A stretch of 64,000 bases of DNA from Thamnaconus septentrionalis (Eukaryota; Chordata; Actinopteri; Tetraodontiformes; Monacanthidae). The DNA is taken from positions 41,001-105,000 of the forward strand of contig CM020518.1 in the NCBI GenBank assembly GCA_009823395.1, read 5' to 3'. The position numbers and the translations under genes are program-made. Within the stretch, counting starts at the first letter, position 1. Each line of letters opens with the position of its first letter. Of this stretch, positions 13,332 to 22,273 are shown piece by piece. A model generated the notes under the pieces. That model saw only the letters and a program-made list of their open reading frames with translations. It searched no databases and was not told the origin of the DNA.

Positions 13332-16300
13332 TCACTCTACTAAGTCACACTATTGTGGAACTGCAATACAATAATACACAACGACTGTTAATGTTGCCAG
13401 GATGTGAAGCAGCAGCTTCCTCATTCTGATTGGCTGCTGCCAATGAAGGTGATCACTGATAGGGTGGAGCCTTTAGCTTTATGCTAAGCTACCACATCCC
13501 ACCTTGTGCTCCTGGTGGCGATCCAACAGAGCTTCTGCTCCAGCCACGTCATTGGCCAGTTCGTCAGCGTTAATGAGGGCCTTCATCTCCGTCACCCAGC
13601 TGGTCAGATCCCTGAAGTCAGCAGTGAAGCGCTGCAGGCTGGAGAGCACAGAGGACTTTAGTCATCATGGAGACATTGACATCATTACTGCAACCAAAGT
13701 AGAGCAAAGAGAAAAGAAATGAAAATAAAATATTGATGAGTTCTTGACATGAACAGTGTGATGATTGACAGCTGTCTCCATAATGCTGATCTAATGTAAA
13801 CAGCAGAGATGATGTTGAAAGGGGCCTCAGGTGAGAAGGTTTCTCCACCAAGAGGACAAACACTGCAGATCATCCACTGTAGACAACACAGAGAAGCTCT
13901 GAGCCTTGCTGGCGTCCTACTGGTAGGAGTCGTTGAGGCGAGCGTGGCGCTCGGCCGCCAGAGTGCCGATCTGCTCCCAGTTGGTGACCAGCTCGTCCTT
14001 CTTCAGGTGGATCTGGGAGGCGTTCTGGGGGTACGTCTGCTGCAGACGCTCCACGTCAGCGCCCAGCGTGTTGACCTGGAGCCACAGACAGAGAAGACGT
14101 GTGGAGCGTGAAACATCAGGAGGAAGCAGGATGAAGGTGCAGGAGGGTCTCTGCCCTGACAGGAAGCAGTAGGAGACTCATCTGAAGATCTACACACAGG
14201 GTTGCTGTGCAGCTCCATACAATAAATCACATGGTGTCACATTCCCCTCATCATCACACACACATCATGTGACCATAAACCCTCTTCATCCTCACGCAGC
14301 TCAGGGCGTTCTCTCAAAACAAAGACCATCTATTCATTAGGGTTAGGGTTCATCTACACATGACAGGGAGGGAGAGGGGGGCAGTGAAGTCCTTGCCTTG
14401 TCTCCCAGGGCGGCCAGGTCTCGCTCCAGACCCTCATGTTTGCGCAGCAGAGCCTGAACGCTGGCCAGGTCTCGACCAAAGTCGTCTGAGGACATCAGCT
14501 GCTCCTTCTCCTTGATCCAGCTGATGGTCTCGTCCACGTCCCTGTTGGTGAAACTTCAGGTCTTCAACAGCACTTTCACTCTGACTCCAACACATTGACA
14601 ACAACCTAAAGGTCCACTGTGGAATGTTTGGAAAGTTTGAAGAAGAAACAGCGACATCTAGTGGTCACATTTTAGACTGCAGCATATTTCACTCTCCCTG
14701 CCTCTCCTGAGTTTGCCAGTGAACTACGTTGGCCCCGTGCACCCCAACCTGGATAGCTGCTCCACCTTCTTCTTCTTTTGTTGCTGGAATTACACAAATT
14801 TCATTTCCAAATGTGGAATGAATGAAGGCTTCTCTTCTCTTCCTGGATTGTCCACACCAGGCTTCCTTAGATTGTAATGCAATCATCCACTTGTATTCAT
14901 GTATTTCTGGGCAGTGTGTTGAGTTTCTACCAATATAAAGATCAAATATTCCACACTGGACCTTGAAATGAAACCTCAGACGTGTGGTTTAAAATGCTGC
15001 TGCTGTTGCTGCAGCTGCTGCTGACCTGTTGAAGCGCTGGACCTCGGCAGCTCCGAACAGCTTGGCCTGCCTCTGCTGGGCCAGGTCCTTCAGGTGCTGC
15101 CACGCAGCGTTGACCTCGTCCTGCTTGCGGGTGATGAGCTGGGCCTCCGGATGGGCCTCCTGGACGAGCCGAGCCGCCAGCTGGTTGACCTCGTTCACGC
15201 GCTCCTCGTGGGCAGCCAGGTCGGTCTGGAACTCCTCAAACTTCTTCTGCAGGAGCTCCACATGCTCCAGGTCTTGGCCCAACTCCTCCGAGGTGGCCAT
15301 GGTCTCCTGCAGCAGAGCGACGTCACGCACGCATTTTAATATCAGCTACTGTGGGCAAACTACGGTACTTCCTCCATCTTTCCAGTGTTGTCAGAGTCAT
15401 TTCAATAACGAGCTAAACCCCCTGGTGGTTCTGGGTGGTACTAAGGACACAATGAGGCTTAAAGGGTTTTTAAAAACTTTATTTGTCACCTTGTCACTGA
15501 TCCAGTCCAGGGCATCTTCGCACTCGCGCAGGTACTGCACCAGTTTCTGGGCCTGCAGGAGACGCAGGCCCTTCTCCTTGGTCTTCTGCAGGAGAAGGTC
15601 CCACAGACGGTGCAGCTCCTCAAGACGAGTCTGACGCAAAGCAAAAGAAAGAAAAAGTCATCATTCATTTATAATAATTGAAAAAAGTCAACTTCAGTGG
15701 TAAAGCTTCACGTTTCTGATCATTCCTTTGAAATCAACACAGACAGCAAGCACCACAAACCCAGGCCCTTCATGTGCAGTCAGACTGATATACAGTAGTT
15801 GACTAGGAAAGTCAACTACATCATCAAGAGAGATATAAAGCTGAGGGAAAGACTAGAGAAGTTGTAGAGAGGCAGTTGACAGCACTGCAGTCAGGGTCAG
15901 CGCAGCACCAACTTGTATGTACTGGACCATGATGACGCTGGTCACTATGGGGATGTGCTGAGTCCGGTAGGGCGTGTAAGACTGAAGCAGACGCAGCAGG
16001 TGAGCAGCTTGACACCAGTGTGGAGGACACAGAGAGCAGGAGGGGTCTTACTCGGATGGTCTCGGATGCAAAGTGGCCCTCGCTGATCATCAGGTTGCCG
16101 GTGTCGTCCAGCTTGACGATGGCTGCAGAGTTGGCCTGGACCTCGGCCTCGAAGGCCTGGTGCTTCTGCAGCTTCCCCTGCGGCAACCACAACACAGGAC
16201 GTCAATACACCAGCTCGCACTTCTTACTTCTCATCAAGGTGCAATAAAACAATGACCTCTGTCTCTCAATATTATATATTATCTATTCCAAGTGTGAGCG

Positions 16301-16552
16301 GCAAGGCCGGCGTACCTGCAGGTTTGATGGGTCCTTGTAGTTTTCGTCGGAGGCGATCTGCAGTTTCTCCTGGATCCACTTCTCCAGCTCGTCGGCGTCT
16401 CTGCGGAAGAACTGGAAGCGGTACGAGTCCTCCAGCTTCTGCCGCCGCATGATGGACAGGTCCTTGAAGCGGCGGTAGCGGTCCAGCACCTGCTGCCGAC
16501 GCTCCTGGATGTCCTCGGCCGTCTCCAGCACCTTCGCCCCTGCGCTGTCCAT
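818..16552 (-). CDS. sptan1: Alpha-II spectrin (non-erythroid), 5' two thirds of the coding region, split over 34 exons
   Basis: Forms antiparallel heterodimers with beta-spectrins in the actin-linked membrane skeleton. Start ATG is 16552-16550, matching the family's N-terminus ([19 protein letters not shown]). Exons, 5' to 3': 16316-16555, 16052-16177, 15490-15630, 15026-15306, 14397-14541, 13921-14075, 13503-13638, 13145-13246, 12921-13058, 12725-12835, 12522-12599, 11987-12142, 11480-11684, 10654-10835, 9765-10008, 9450-9572, 9149-9366, 8817-8909, 8492-8626, 7600-7748, 7302-7358, 6042-6240, 5520-5624, 5399-5431, 5265-5300, 4557-4604, 3593-3684, 3322-3466, 2633-2814, 2229-2328, 1782-1979, 1530-1676, 1321-1424, 818-980. 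They total 4,764 nt = 1,588 codons without a frame break. The product is tandem ~106-residue triple-helical spectrin repeats, interrupted by an SH3 domain (about residues 970-1025) and a protease/calmodulin segment (1173-1211). The family is about 2,470 residues, so the last repeats and EF-hands lie beyond the left edge. Intron donors are GT except a GC donor after 14397. Ends can be off by a few bases, chiefly at 8626 and 5431 (CAG repeats at the acceptor). Confidence 0.97.
1735..1768. repeat. GGTTG pentanucleotide repeat
   Basis: Seven GGTTG units, preceded by diverged GAGTTGAATT-type sequence, just beside sptan1 exon 1782-1979. Confidence 0.9.
2338..2475. repeat. AG/CT microsatellite upstream of an sptan1 exon
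   Basis: (AG)n with GG interruptions, about 135 bp. On the transcribed strand it is a long CU tract ending ~10 bp before exon 2229-2328, serving as its polypyrimidine tract. Confidence 0.93.
2490..2610 (-). mobile_element. hAT-like family B fragment, inverted
   Basis: Reads GGAGCCTAACAAGCTGAATA, GGAACAAAGCAAAGTTTC and CAATGACTTCATATTGCAC, closely matching 54130-54200. It lies in an sptan1 intron just beside exon 2633-2814. Confidence 0.55.
2878..3180 (+). mobile_element. Very degenerate SINE relative, split by simple repeats
   Basis: GCACGCGGTGGTGCAGGGTT and TGGGTTCCATTCCCAGGG recall the SINE head. After TATC repeats, GTGTGAGTGTGAATGG and AGATTCCAGCAGACCCCCCA recall its tail. It lies in an sptan1 intron and is followed by GGAT/GAT repeats (3207-3312). 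Confidence 0.4.
4557..5431 (-). other. sptan1: Micro-exon cluster encoding the calpain/caspase/calmodulin region of alpha-II spectrin
   Basis: Three small phase-0 exons are seen: 5399-5431 (33 nt, [11 protein letters not shown]), 5265-5300 (36 nt, [12 protein letters not shown]) and 4557-4604 (48 nt, [16 protein letters not shown]). They join exon 5520-5624 (ending APVLQAQ) to exon 3593-3684 (starting ELNKRW). Together they align with the mammalian segment that holds the calpain site (VY/G), the caspase site (DETD/S) and the calmodulin-binding helix. Each exon is a multiple of three and ends between codons, so any can be skipped in frame. The acceptor at 5431 lies in a CAGCAGCAG run, so its exact edge may shift by 3 nt. 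All three have AG acceptors and GT donors (GTGCGC, GTGATC, GTAAGA). Confidence 0.88.
6517..6550. repeat. GACT tetranucleotide repeat
   Basis: About eight GACT units in the sptan1 intron between exons 7302-7358 and 6042-6240. Confidence 0.9.
7600..8626 (-). other. sptan1: SH3-domain exons of alpha-II spectrin
   Basis: Exons 8492-8626 and 7600-7748 encode the SH3 domain inserted in a spectrin repeat. The hallmark ALYDY sits at about residues 974-978, followed by EVTMKKGD, then after the intron [19 protein letters not shown] with the paired tryptophans and the FVP motif of the ligand groove. All signature residues are present, so the domain looks functional. In known alpha-spectrins this domain binds proline-rich partners. 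The intron between the two exons carries a hAT-like copy at about 7886-8410. Confidence 0.95.
7886..8410 (+). mobile_element. hAT-like dispersed element, family A copy 2
   Basis: Full-length relative of the copy at 329-720, in the sptan1 intron between the two SH3 exons and antisense to the gene. It begins near GGCGTGGGCAAACTACGG and ends around CCACCAGTCTACCAG. It has the longest internal GGTTCTNGG(A/T) tandem block of the family (about 8064-8222), partly duplicated together with a CAGATACAGTAAACACC segment. Confidence 0.75.
9016..9085 (+). mobile_element. hAT-like terminus fragment (family C)
   Basis: CAGACAGTGTTTCTCAACTG then GTGGGTCGAGGCGCCG, with a nearly complementary GCAGTTGAGAAGCCCTGG about 25 bp later. 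This looks like two fused termini of a small element, in an sptan1 intron. Confidence 0.45.
11795..11954. repeat. 160-bp palindromic foldback: perfect 27-bp inverted repeats around a 55-bp direct duplication
   Basis: The arm 11795-11821 (starting GTAGAAGGGTTCAGTTGG) is the exact reverse complement of 11928-11954 over 27 bp. Inside are two 55-bp direct repeats, 11817-11871 and 11876-11930, with one mismatch; each has its own weaker inverted motif (ACCGGTTCTTG against CAAGAACCAGT). It lies in the sptan1 intron between exons 11987-12142 and 11480-11684. Confidence 0.93.
12262..12480 (+). mobile_element. hAT-like family B fragment
   Basis: Contains CAACTCCCAGAATGCTCTGC and ATTATGACTTCATTGGTTTC followed by TTGTTGTCATTTTATTTTG, all shared with the 33.2-kb copy. 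It lies in an sptan1 intron. Confidence 0.55.
13253..13330. repeat. AC and TG microsatellites facing each other
   Basis: (AC)n at 13253-13279, a short spacer, then (TG)n at 13296-13330: complementary tracts that could pair as a hairpin. They lie just upstream of sptan1 exon 13145-13246. Confidence 0.9.
15350..15450 (+). mobile_element. hAT-like family A fragment
   Basis: Short, internally deleted relative: GTGGGCAAACTACGG is joined directly to CCTCCATCTTTCCAGTGTTG, then GAGTCATTTCAATAACGAGC and CCCTGGTGGTTCTGGGTGG. It lies in an sptan1 intron between exons 15490-15630 and 15026-15306. Confidence 0.65.
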
Positions 16553-18225
16553 CTTCTGCAGGAAGACAACCAAGCCAGGACAGAAAGAGACAGGAAGTCA
16601 TATCTCTGCTCACATGTTGTTCATTAACTACCAGGCTGACAGAGACGCCCAACTGCTCAGACACAGAGACTCTGGAACTTGGGTCTCTGCCAGCACTGTT
16701 CTGATACCGGAGCTCGCTTTAGAGCGGAGCTTCAATATTATCATGGTTGTTGTTGGTGTTATATGTGGAGGCTGGAATACAGATCATATGTACGTTAGTC
16801 CCGAGAGCAATCAGTGAGGTGAGCAGAGGTCCGAACAGGAATCAATTCACAAGTTCTTAGGGTAGAGTTTGGACTGAAGGTCCTTGAACTTCCTGATGAT
16901 TCTACTTTGGTTAACATGGCCAGCAGCGGGATCATTTCAAACATGTGAAGAGTCAGATGTTTTCCCTCACCCCCCCCCCCCCCCCCACCCCCACTCAGAG
17001 TGGGTGGAGTCTAGAGGCCGGCAGCTGACAGAGTGAATACCACAGAGGGGTGGGACAGGAAATTCCTCCGTCTGCTAGCACACAATGAAAGTTCTGCCGT
17101 CAGCCTCTCTCGCCCCACTGAGCCGGGCGAGCGAGCCAATCCCCTCACGTCAGAGTTGATGTAGCGTTGACACAATCACCATGCCATAGTTTCAGTATGG
17201 ACAGGGTTGCCTACTGCCTCCAATGAGAACGCAGCAGGTGGAGAGGCGACTGACCCTTGACAAGAAGGTGCAGCTTCTGATCAATGTGCTGCTGCCCCTC
17301 CGTCTCCTTCCTCTCAGTTGCTGGCAAACTACATGAGACACAGGACCTTGGACACGGAGAGCTGCCAGTCTGATTGGCTGCTGGCCTGAAGCCCGGAGAA
17401 CAGCTGGACATCGTCACAGTTTCATCTCATGAGATCTCGGCACCGCCCAGTCACAGTGTCCTCAACTCCCTCCAAGTCCAGCTCAGTGGTGGAGTGATGG
17501 AGTGATGAAGAGAAATGTCAACCTGCTGCTGCGTCTCACTAGCCCCACCCTCAGTTCAGTGAGTGATGGCCAAGCTGACTGCTGACTGCTGATGCTGCAG
17601 GCAGGAAGGAAAACACCATGGGTGGATGGTGGAGCGTCTCTCAATAGAGGATTGTTGCAGTCAGCAGGAGAGCTTTCACATGGAGCCAGCTGACACACAC
17701 ACACACACACACACAGGCTCATCAAAGTGATCATCCAACTCTTCCACTTCATCTCTCTGCTCAAACAAGCTGATGATGCAATCAACAAAATCATTTCAAA
17801 CACTCACACTTGTGTTATTTTGGAAACCAATTCACTACGAACCCTCTGTGACAATGTTCATGTCCACAACAAAATCCACAACTTTCTCATTTCACAAAGA
17901 AGGAGAAGAATTTCCCCCCTTAACTGTAGTACAGCCATAACCCAGACGGGTGAGGAGGAGAAGAAGGAGGAGGAGGAGGAGGAGGAAGAGGAGGAGAAGG
18001 AGGATGCCTTTGTTTATCCAGCATGGGGAACTTTGACAGGCGGTGCCACCCATGGATGTATTAGAAGAACTGGACACCAGACTGGCAATACGGCAGCGGG
18101 CTGATTCTCTTTTTTTTCTTCCAGTGGCCACTCGAGGTACTGCAGCTGGTTCTGATTGGCTGCGTCCTGTCGTGCCTGTAAGTGAGGTTCTCCAGGATTG
18201 TTCTGATTGAGGTGACACTGCTGCA

Positions 18226-18251
18226 GGGTTAGGGTTAGGGTTAGGGTTAGG
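18226..18251. repeat. Short interstitial telomere-like repeat
   Basis: Four TTAGGG units in the presumed first intron of sptan1. A two-unit run also occurs at about 14338-14350. Confidence 0.85.
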
Positions 18252-20218
18252 CCGCATCTTCTACTGACCCAACAATGCGGAAGCCTGACACGTTCCTTGC
18301 TTCTTTGTATCCAAACAATCAGAATTTTATTCTGCTTTCACCTGCCTGCTTTCTCACCTTGACTTCTTCAATGTTCTTCTCCTTCTCATATTGAGCGGCA
18401 TTACACACGGACAAATAATATTATTGCATAATACGATCGACCGCTCCAGTCAGAGACGATGAGAGTGCATTAGTGCGAGGGTGAGATGTGGGAGTCCAGG
18501 CCAGCAGAAGGTAGCAGATAAAGAGCTGCTCTCAGAAGATCAGATGGAAGCAGCGTTCTTATCAGCAGCAGCAGCAGCAGCAGCAGCAGCCTCACTGCTT
18601 TATCTGCAAGGCCTGCAAACACTCACACACACTCCAGAGAAAACACACCATCCTGTTAGCATTGGAGGTTTGACCACACGTCAAAATCCTAGATACTAAA
18701 TGACAGAGTGGGTCGGACACAGAGTGGGTTCTCCTCTGCAAGTCACTGAGCATTAAGGAATTTTATTTTGTTTTAATGCTTTAATATTAATATTATTATC
18801 ATTATTATTATCATTATTTCTTCTGTGGGCCATTTTTCTTCTTTTTCTTCAGATGCGTCCCTCATTGTTATTGGCAATGCATGCTTGTTTTAGCCAACTT
18901 GATGTCATGTTTAAAATGTGGAACTGTTAGCATCGGAAGTTAGCGATGGCTACAAACCATTTGAACTCACTTTCCAGTGTTTCCAGAAGACAAAAAGCAA
19001 AGTGTTTCTTTTAGGAGTGAAGCAGTGGAGGACAAAACTAAACTCTCAGTCTCTGATGAATGAACTCAGTGGCCAGTGGAGATATTTCCATGCTTGTAAT
19101 CACTAGGAAGTTGGCAGATCCCAGTTCAGCTGGTGTGACTGGCGCCTCTGGTTCATGTCCAGTGTCTGAGCTTCTTCCACTGACAAATCAATGAGCTGCC
19201 ACTCAGATGAGCTTCAGCACACAGAGCAGCACAGCAGGCTGCTTTCACAGCGTTAGCTTGGCAAGTAGGCGTGACGTCACCACCAGCTGATTGGTCCAGA
19301 CCATCACCTCCACAAGACGAGCGACATCAAGAACACAAACACTCCATCGAGCATCTTTTATCCTCTGCCTGGCAGCCAGATGGGGGCGACACCTCTTCCA
19401 TTAATTTGCCAGGAGCTTTCAAATGTAATTTAGCGACAGAGCAAATTGTTCAATAAAGGTTGAGACAACAGCAGGGTTGCACCGCACATCATCCTCCCCA
19501 CCAGCAGCGAGTTCCTCTTCACACAAAGCAGCTTTCTGTCCCACTGTCAAAGCCCCGGCGCCTCTGTTCAAAATACATTTCATACGTTTTCATTGCTAAT
19601 TCTGCAATTCCACCCACTCATCCGTGACCACCGAACACACGGGGTCCTCAATTCAGAGCAAAGCTTCCAAAACATTCAAACTCACCCGAGCCACATTTCA
19701 AACTGAGTCAAAGCTTTAAAGCGTCGCAGCAACAGAAAGAGAGGAAATACGTACGAATGTCAATGTTTCCGAGTCAGGATCCCACATCTCTGGATCAGCG
19801 TCAGGGTGGAACCCTGGACTGAGCCCTGTGAGGTGAAGCAGCTCCACCAATGAAGAGCCCAAGCAACAGAGACGCATTGCATCCGCAATGACTAAGGTGT
19901 AGAGGGAGCCAAGATGAAGCCCGGCCCCATGCGTAAGCGGCTGAGTGCCCGACCCATCCCCACATTGACTCAGCAAAACCAGCACTCAACATCCCTCTGA
20001 GCATCCACTCAAACACTTTGAAGGCAGCAGTGAAAGAGGAGCACTGCAGCCTCACTGCAGCTTCACTGTACCAGGTCTTTGCCTGTATTTTAATATTTGG
20101 CTACTTTGAACGCACAATCATCAAGAAGTAACCAACAGTACTAATAACAATACAAGCAAGGACAGAATCATCAATAATTGCATGGTGATAATGATTCAAT
20201 ATCATGTTATAACCACCA

Positions 20219-20220
20219 CC

Positions 20221-20296
<76 letters not shown>
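20219..20296. repeat. AAC microsatellite
   Basis: About 26 (AAC) units in the presumed first intron of sptan1. Confidence 0.95.
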
Positions 20297-21520
20297 GCCA
20301 TTGTTTTAGTTACGATCTATTTTGAAAAGTGATATCAAATGAAGTATTGGAAATAAAAAGCAAAGTGCAAACATGTCTGCAGCTTGTATTGTACACTTGT
20401 ACAACAACTGTAGGACTGTTTCCCTGCAGGAGCTGAGAGTCCTAGTTCCTATCTGGGTCACGGTACTGAACTGGTTCACTGAAGGAAGAACACAGGGAGG
20501 ATGGCTGCGACTGAAACCGTCTTCCACGCCATTAACTATGACGTCATTTCATCAAATATAAGCCTAAATTCACAGATCATGCATGAGACATGCCCCCCCC
20601 CCCCCCAAATGTATGTGACCACAGAAGAGAGAATTCTGAGTCCAGCAGCTCTGGCCTCGGAGAGACAGCAGACAGCCGCTGCAGTTATTTTGGGCGGCTC
20701 CCCTCCCTGTTAGCACAGCTAGCTGCTACTTAGCACGGATAGCAGGATGGCACTGCTGCTCGGGATGGGCATTACATCATCATTTCCGGTCACTCTCTTT
20801 TTTAAAAACAAAATATTTATAAATATATTTATTTTTATTTAATGTGTGTGTGTGTGTGGGGGAGGGGGGGTGAGATAAACGACGATTCTGTATTTACAGT
20901 TTATATAATATTTTTTCATGGGAGGAGAAGCAAAAAAAAATCGATAGCTAACAAGCACAGATGTAATGGTGGACTGAGGAGGGCTTGGACGTTTCCAGGG
21001 CCAACACACTCACACTGAGCCCCGCAACAAGCCGCCAGCTCGGCTCTCACTGGGGCGCCTCGGGTCGCTGTCACACTGGAAACCTCTGATCGCTGCTGGG
21101 GGACTCGCCTCCATTACAACTGCTAGCTCGAAGCTAACCGACGACGTAGCCGCATAGCTGAGAATAAAACCATCAAAACGACGCATCTTGGTGGTGTTAA
21201 TGAAGCAATTAAATGTGCAAAAGGGCAACGTGATTTCCGTCGTTATTTGCCGTAACGTGACGTCACCAGACAAGACATTCTGCAACAGCTACATACAGCA
21301 GATACAGTTAGCCTCCGAGCTAACACTACAGCAGCTGATCACAGCAGATAAATACAGTTAGCCTTGCAGCCAGTTAGCCTCCACGCGAACGGCAGCCAAT
21401 TGGTTGCAGCGTTCATGAAAAGAAATAAAATCTGCTCACGCAGATGTAAGATCGCCCAGTTAGTCAGTGCCAGTAGCTCAGAGACAACACAGAGTTAGTG
21501 TGTCAGTGTGTTTGTGTTAC

Positions 21521-21640
21521 CTTAATAGGAGGAAAACTGAGCTTTGAACGAAAGAATGTCGAGGTCGATCAACGACGATGGGATGAGAAGCCCTTCTGCA
21601 ATGGCTGGACTGCCTTCTCACTACTGTGACGTCATCTTCT
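21521..21640 (-). promoter_or_regulatory. sptan1: Probable 5' untranslated exon and promoter of sptan1
   Basis: The sptan1 start codon lies three bases inside its exon, so a non-coding upstream exon is required. The best candidate ends at 21521, where the reverse strand reads TATTAAG/GTAACAC, a good splice donor. The surrounding 20.9-21.75 kb is locally richer in CpG than the flanks and carries palindromic CRE sites (TGACGTCA) at 21627-21634 and 21258-21265. Human SPTAN1 likewise has a non-coding first exon and a long first intron. The upstream limit is only a guess. This is inference with no transcript support; a GC-rich patch near 17.0-17.2 kb is an alternative. Confidence 0.45.
21627..21634. 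promoter_or_regulatory. Palindromic CRE (TGACGTCA) near the sptan1 presumed promoter
   Basis: Perfect 8-bp CREB/ATF consensus, about 100 bp from the putative 5' exon donor. Further perfect sites are at 21258-21265, 20539-20546 and 19272-19279. Confidence 0.5.
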
Positions 21641-22140
21641 GCAGCTATCCGGAAACAGCCGATGAAATCCGGAGACGCCCGACACGTTGAGTTTAAAAAA
21701 TAATAACAATAAAATAAAATAAAAATCGGTGCCAAAGACGTGAAATCAAATGGAACCAGCATGTAAATGTGTGCGGCTGAGACAACATTATTGCATCATT
21801 GTTGGAGTTTCCGGTGGAGCATAAATGTTTTTTATTACCACTTGTTTTAACAGTTTAAACCGAACACAGTAAATATATCTAATTTATTTTAAAGACATTG
21901 ATTCATAAATTGTTCAAGGTCTGCTTTGACACATTGACACACACACACACACACGTATGTATGTACACAAAGTGTGAAGCTACACTGGCTGCCTTGTGAA
22001 CACTGATCAGCATCAGAATCCCTGAAGTGTTTTCTGTTGCAGTCCTCCTGGATCACATGCTGTCACCAGACTGCGTCAGCAGCCAATAGGAGATCACTTG
22101 ACTGTGTTCCACTCACTGCTCTTATTAATGTTGTGACTTT

Positions 22141-22273
22141 GTCATCATCATCATCATCATCATCATCACCATCACCATCATCATCATCATCACCATCACC
22201 ATCACCATCATCATCATCACCATCACCATCACCATCACCATCATCACCATCACCATCATCATCATCATCACCA
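22141..22273. repeat. CAT/CAC triplet repeat
   Basis: (CAT)n with interspersed CAC, about 130 bp, same motif as at 29586-29945. It lies in the non-coding stretch 3' of scai. Confidence 0.95.

Larger units (their letters stand above)
16556..21520 (-). other. Presumed long first intron of sptan1, no coding sequence seen
   Basis: About 5 kb without a recognisable exon. It holds a poly-C run (16972-16986), a GC-rich patch (about 17000-17400), AC repeats (17697-17714), a GGA-rich run (17948-18000), four TTAGGG units (18226-18251), a CAG run (18557-18590), TTA/ATT repeats (18783-18815), an AAC microsatellite (20219-20296), poly-C (20591-20605) and palindromic CREs at 19272-19279 and 20539-20546. 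Open stretches here are short and show no homology I recognise. Confidence 0.6.

Noticed and set aside
12713..13429. 238-codon forward-strand open frame
   Set aside because: Antisense shadow of spectrin exons 12725-13246; the reverse strand carries the conserved protein.
16960..17200. GC-rich patch as the sptan1 main promoter
   Set aside because: No clear donor joining to the 16555 acceptor was found; the 21.5-kb site has a better donor. It remains a possible alternative promoter.
18226..18251. Interstitial telomere repeat as a chromosome-fusion scar
   Set aside because: Only four units; short TTAGGG runs are common in vertebrate introns.
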